In this document: one piece after another, positions 5,663 to 7,581 of the stretch | How the letters are laid out: each line of letters starts with the position of its first letter | Position numbering within the stretch: the stretch's first letter is position 1 | Assembly: GCA_018673255.1 (NCBI GenBank) | Contig: JABHDC010000203.1 | Location: 1-7,581 of the forward strand | Reading direction: 5' to 3' | DNA from: Gemmatimonadota bacterium | GTDB lineage: Bacteria; Latescibacterota; UBA2968; UBA8231 | Length of the DNA stretch: 7,581 nucleotides | Notes under the pieces: model-generated | Seen by the model: only the letters and a program-made list of their open reading frames with translations | What the model was told of the DNA's origin: nothing | Databases searched by the model: none | Made by a program: the position numbers and the translations under genes

Positions 5663-7581
5663 TTGGTCGATTCATCTGGCGGCATCCGATCCCGTATCAC
5701 GAGCCCGACTACAATCACGGGCAGGCGACTGAATGCCTGGGGCTTCTTCCAGGCCCTGTTACTGGGGTTGGGCATCAGCGTGACACCAGTGGTTGCCGAG
5801 GTGTCCGTCGAGATCGAATCCCTGCCACCGCTGGCAGCGGGGGTGGAGGGTGCCTTCATCGGATCTGATGGTGAGGTGCTCATCGTCGCTGGTGGTGAAG
5901 ATGAAGAAGGGCTCTCAGCGCGTGTGTCGGTCCTGGAGGCTGATGGGACCAGCTGGCAGACAGCGCGGTTGGAGGTGCCGATCGCTCACGGTGTGACGGC
6001 GACGACGGCTGATGGCCTGATCTGTCTCGGTGGTGTGGATTCGGATGGGCCGACCAGGCGCGTGATGCGCCTGCGTTGGGATGGTGCGACGCTGTTGCAG
6101 GAACCGCTCCCCGATCTGCCCATGCCACGGCTCGAGGCGGCAGCGGCCGTGCTCGATGGGATCCTGTATGTCACCGGTGGGCGTCCCGCAGCGGATGCGC
6201 GACCGGATGGGGCTCTGCTGGCGTTGGATCTGTCGGCCCCGGAGGCGGGCTGGCAGACGCTTGAGCCGAACCCGTCGCCGCGTCTGCAACCGATGCTCGT
6301 CGCGCGAGCGGGGGCGATCTATCTGATGGGTGGCACAGGCGACTCGGCTGAGCAGAACTGGAGCTATCGTGCCAAACCCTTCGATGGCACCATCAACCGG
6401 GGTTGGGTGCAGATCGCTACGGCGCCCGGTGACCTGAGCGGTGCGATTCCACTGGCGACGGGGCAATCGCACATCTGCGTGTTGACGACCGGCGCCGGAC
6501 AGTCGTCGCCGGACCTGCTCGTCTACCACACGATCACAGATACATGGGTTTCGAAGGGGGCCTGGGCCGGCGCTGAAGGAAAAACACGCTACGCCCCCTG
6601 GCAGGGCGGTGTGGCTGTGGCGGATGCCGGGGGAGATACGATCCGCCGCATTCAGATCGATTCAACGCCAGCGGCATTGCACTGGCTCGACTATACGGCG
6701 ATCGGTTTCTACCTGGTCGTGCTGCTGGGGATCGGTGCCTACTTCGCCCATGGCGATGGTACCAGTGCCGGCTTCTTCCTCGGGGGGCGTCGGATCCCCT
6801 GGTGGGCGGCCGGGATCAGCCTGTATGCGACGGGCACGAGTGCCATCAGTTTCATGGCGATCCCGACCAAGACCTATGTGACGAACCAGGTCTATGGCTT
6901 TGGCTCGCTGTGGAGCCCAATTGTCTGGCTGCCGGCGGCCTTCATCATCATTCCCCTGATTCGATCTCTGGATCTGACCAGTACCTATGAGTATCTCGAG
7001 CGCCGGTTCAGTCTCTCCGTGCGTCTCATGGGCAGCGTTCTGTGTGTCGCCTTCCAGGTCGGCGGACGCATGAGTGTCATTCTGCTGCTGCCGGCGATGG
7101 CCCTGTCTGCGGTCACGGGTCTGAATGTGTTGGTCTCCGTCGCGCTCATGGGCGTGCTGGCCACGGTCTACACCGCCATGGGTGGGATTGAAGCGGTGAT
7201 CTGGACGGACGTGCTGCAGTGTGTCGTCCTCATTGGTGGGGGGATGCTGGCGCTGGGCATCATCATCTTCAGTCTTGATGGCAACTGGGGCGCCTTCGTC
7301 GCCAGTAGTGAGGAATACGGTAAGCTCGATGGGTTCTTGTGGGGGTGGGATCTCACGATTCCCGTCTTCTGGATCTTCGCGCTCAGCAGTCTGCTGCAAC
7401 TGACCACATTTCCCAACGATCAGGTGATGGTACAGCGCGTCCTGTCGACACCGGATCCGAGGTCGGCCCGGAATGCAGCGATCGTGCTGGCCCTCATCGT
7501 GGTGCCGGGCACGATCCTCTTTCATCTGCTGGGCAGCGCCATGTTTGCCCACTTCCGAGACAATCCGGCGAGCCTGAGTCC
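5663..7581 (+). CDS. Kelch-propeller / sodium:solute symporter fusion (3' end outside window)
   Basis: One open frame runs from the fucosidase stop to the window edge, with no early ATG. TTG at 5663, after GAAAG, is the best start and gives GRRLNAWGFF then ALLLGLGISVTPVVA, a signal peptide with likely cleavage after A45. Residues about 47-335 form a Kelch beta-propeller with paired glycines at 77-78, 123-124, 172-173 and 223-224, resembling the sialic-acid mutarotase NanM and its permuted relatives. From W341 the chain is an SSS-family symporter: a helix at 344-362, FFLGGRRIPWWAAGISLYAT (371-390), TSTYEYLERRF (439-449) and TAMGGIEAVIWTDVLQ further on, then more membrane helices. About seven to eight helices are present; the family usually has 13, so the rest lies outside. 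The propeller should be periplasmic and could mutarotate or capture the sugar that the Na+-coupled permease imports. Fucose or a fucoside is inferred only from the neighbour. Confidence 0.92.
   Translation, partial: MVDSSGGIRSRITSPTTITGRRLNAWGFFQALLLGLGISVTPVVAEVSVEIESLPPLAAGVEGAFIGSDGEVLIVAGGEDEEGLSARVSVLEADGTSWQTARLEVPIAHGVTATTADGLICLGGVDSDGPTRRVMRLRWDGATLLQEPLPDLPMPRLEAAAAVLDGILYVTGGRPAADARPDGALLALDLSAPEAGWQTLEPNPSPRLQPMLVARAGAIYLMGGTGDSAEQNWSYRAKPFDGTINRGWVQIATAPGDLSGAIPLATGQSHICVLTTGAGQSSPDLLVYHTITDTWVSKGAWAGAEGKTRYAPWQGGVAVADAGGDTIRRIQIDSTPAALHWLDYTAIGFYLVVLLGIGAYFAHGDGTSAGFFLGGRRIPWWAAGISLYATGTSAISFMAIPTKTYVTNQVYGFGSLWSPIVWLPAAFIIIPLIRSLDLTSTYEYLERRFSLSVRLMGSVLCVAFQVGGRMSVILLLPAMALSAVTGLNVLVSVALMGVLATVYTAMGGIEAVIWTDVLQCVVLIGGGMLALGIIIFSLDGNWGAFVASSEEYGKLDGFLWGWDLTIPVFWIFALSSLLQLTTFPNDQVMVQRVLSTPDPRSARNAAIVLALIVVPGTILFHLLGSAMFAHFRDNPASLS

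Noticed and set aside
5167..5883. 238-codon antisense frame spanning the fucosidase end and the symporter start
   Set aside because: It covers two confident genes and their 19-bp gap on the opposite strand and shows no family features.
5915..6529. 204-codon antisense frame under the Kelch domain
   Set aside because: Arg/His-rich shadow of the propeller coding sequence.
6662..7552. 296-codon open frame antisense to the symporter
   Set aside because: Composition is dominated by Gln, Arg, Asp and His, as expected for the complement of a hydrophobic membrane protein; no ribosome binding site or motif.
1..7581. CRISPR array, tRNA/rRNA genes, insertion sequences
   Set aside because: No regularly spaced repeats, no tRNA-like cloverleaf or rRNA sequence, and no transposase or terminal inverted repeats were recognised by reading.

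Overview
The window is bacterial DNA with two opposed halves. About 1-3.7 kb is a leftward (minus-strand) run of four unrelated single-gene units: a VOC/glyoxalase-fold protein, an NmrA-like SDR protein, a class I SAM methyltransferase and a small alpha/beta hydrolase. About 4.3 kb to the right edge is a rightward two-gene sugar operon: a GH29 alpha-L-fucosidase, then a Kelch-propeller/sodium:solute-symporter fusion that runs off the window.

The left half is best read as an integron gene-cassette array. Every gene points the same way, each has its own gap and ribosome binding site, the functions are unrelated, and the gaps carry imperfect palindromes ending in integron-like core sites. The clearest is an attC of about 123 nt (2639-2761) after the alpha/beta hydrolase. 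It has a GTTATGC R' core, a paired left core, arms that match except for single unpaired bases on one side, and an inner imperfect stem. Shorter or less canonical candidates follow the methyltransferase (1916-1973), the SDR gene (878-1057) and the VOC gene (150-342), and another core lies upstream of the hydrolase (3717-3723). On this reading the cassettes are roughly 3722-2645 (hydrolase), 2644-1922 (methyltransferase), 1921-884 (SDR) and 883-156 (VOC), and a further cassette begins at the left edge. No integrase gene lies in the window. The place where attI and a divergent intI would be expected holds about 440 bp of non-coding DNA and then the fucosidase, so this may be an integrase-less attC cluster or an array whose platform was lost.

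The right half looks like stable chromosomal metabolism. The fucosidase has no signal peptide and should act in the cytoplasm. The next gene starts 19 bp later with a probable TTG codon, a signal peptide and a Kelch domain resembling sialic-acid mutarotases, followed by an SSS transporter. The pair would bring in a sugar (propeller outside, symporter in the membrane) and cleave fucosides inside.

The host is a moderately GC-rich bacterium with polysaccharide-degrading habits. Cassette arrays outside gammaproteobacteria and propeller-SSS fusions beside glycosidases would fit a Planctomycetes/Verrucomicrobia-like or other environmental lineage, but the sequence alone does not settle this.
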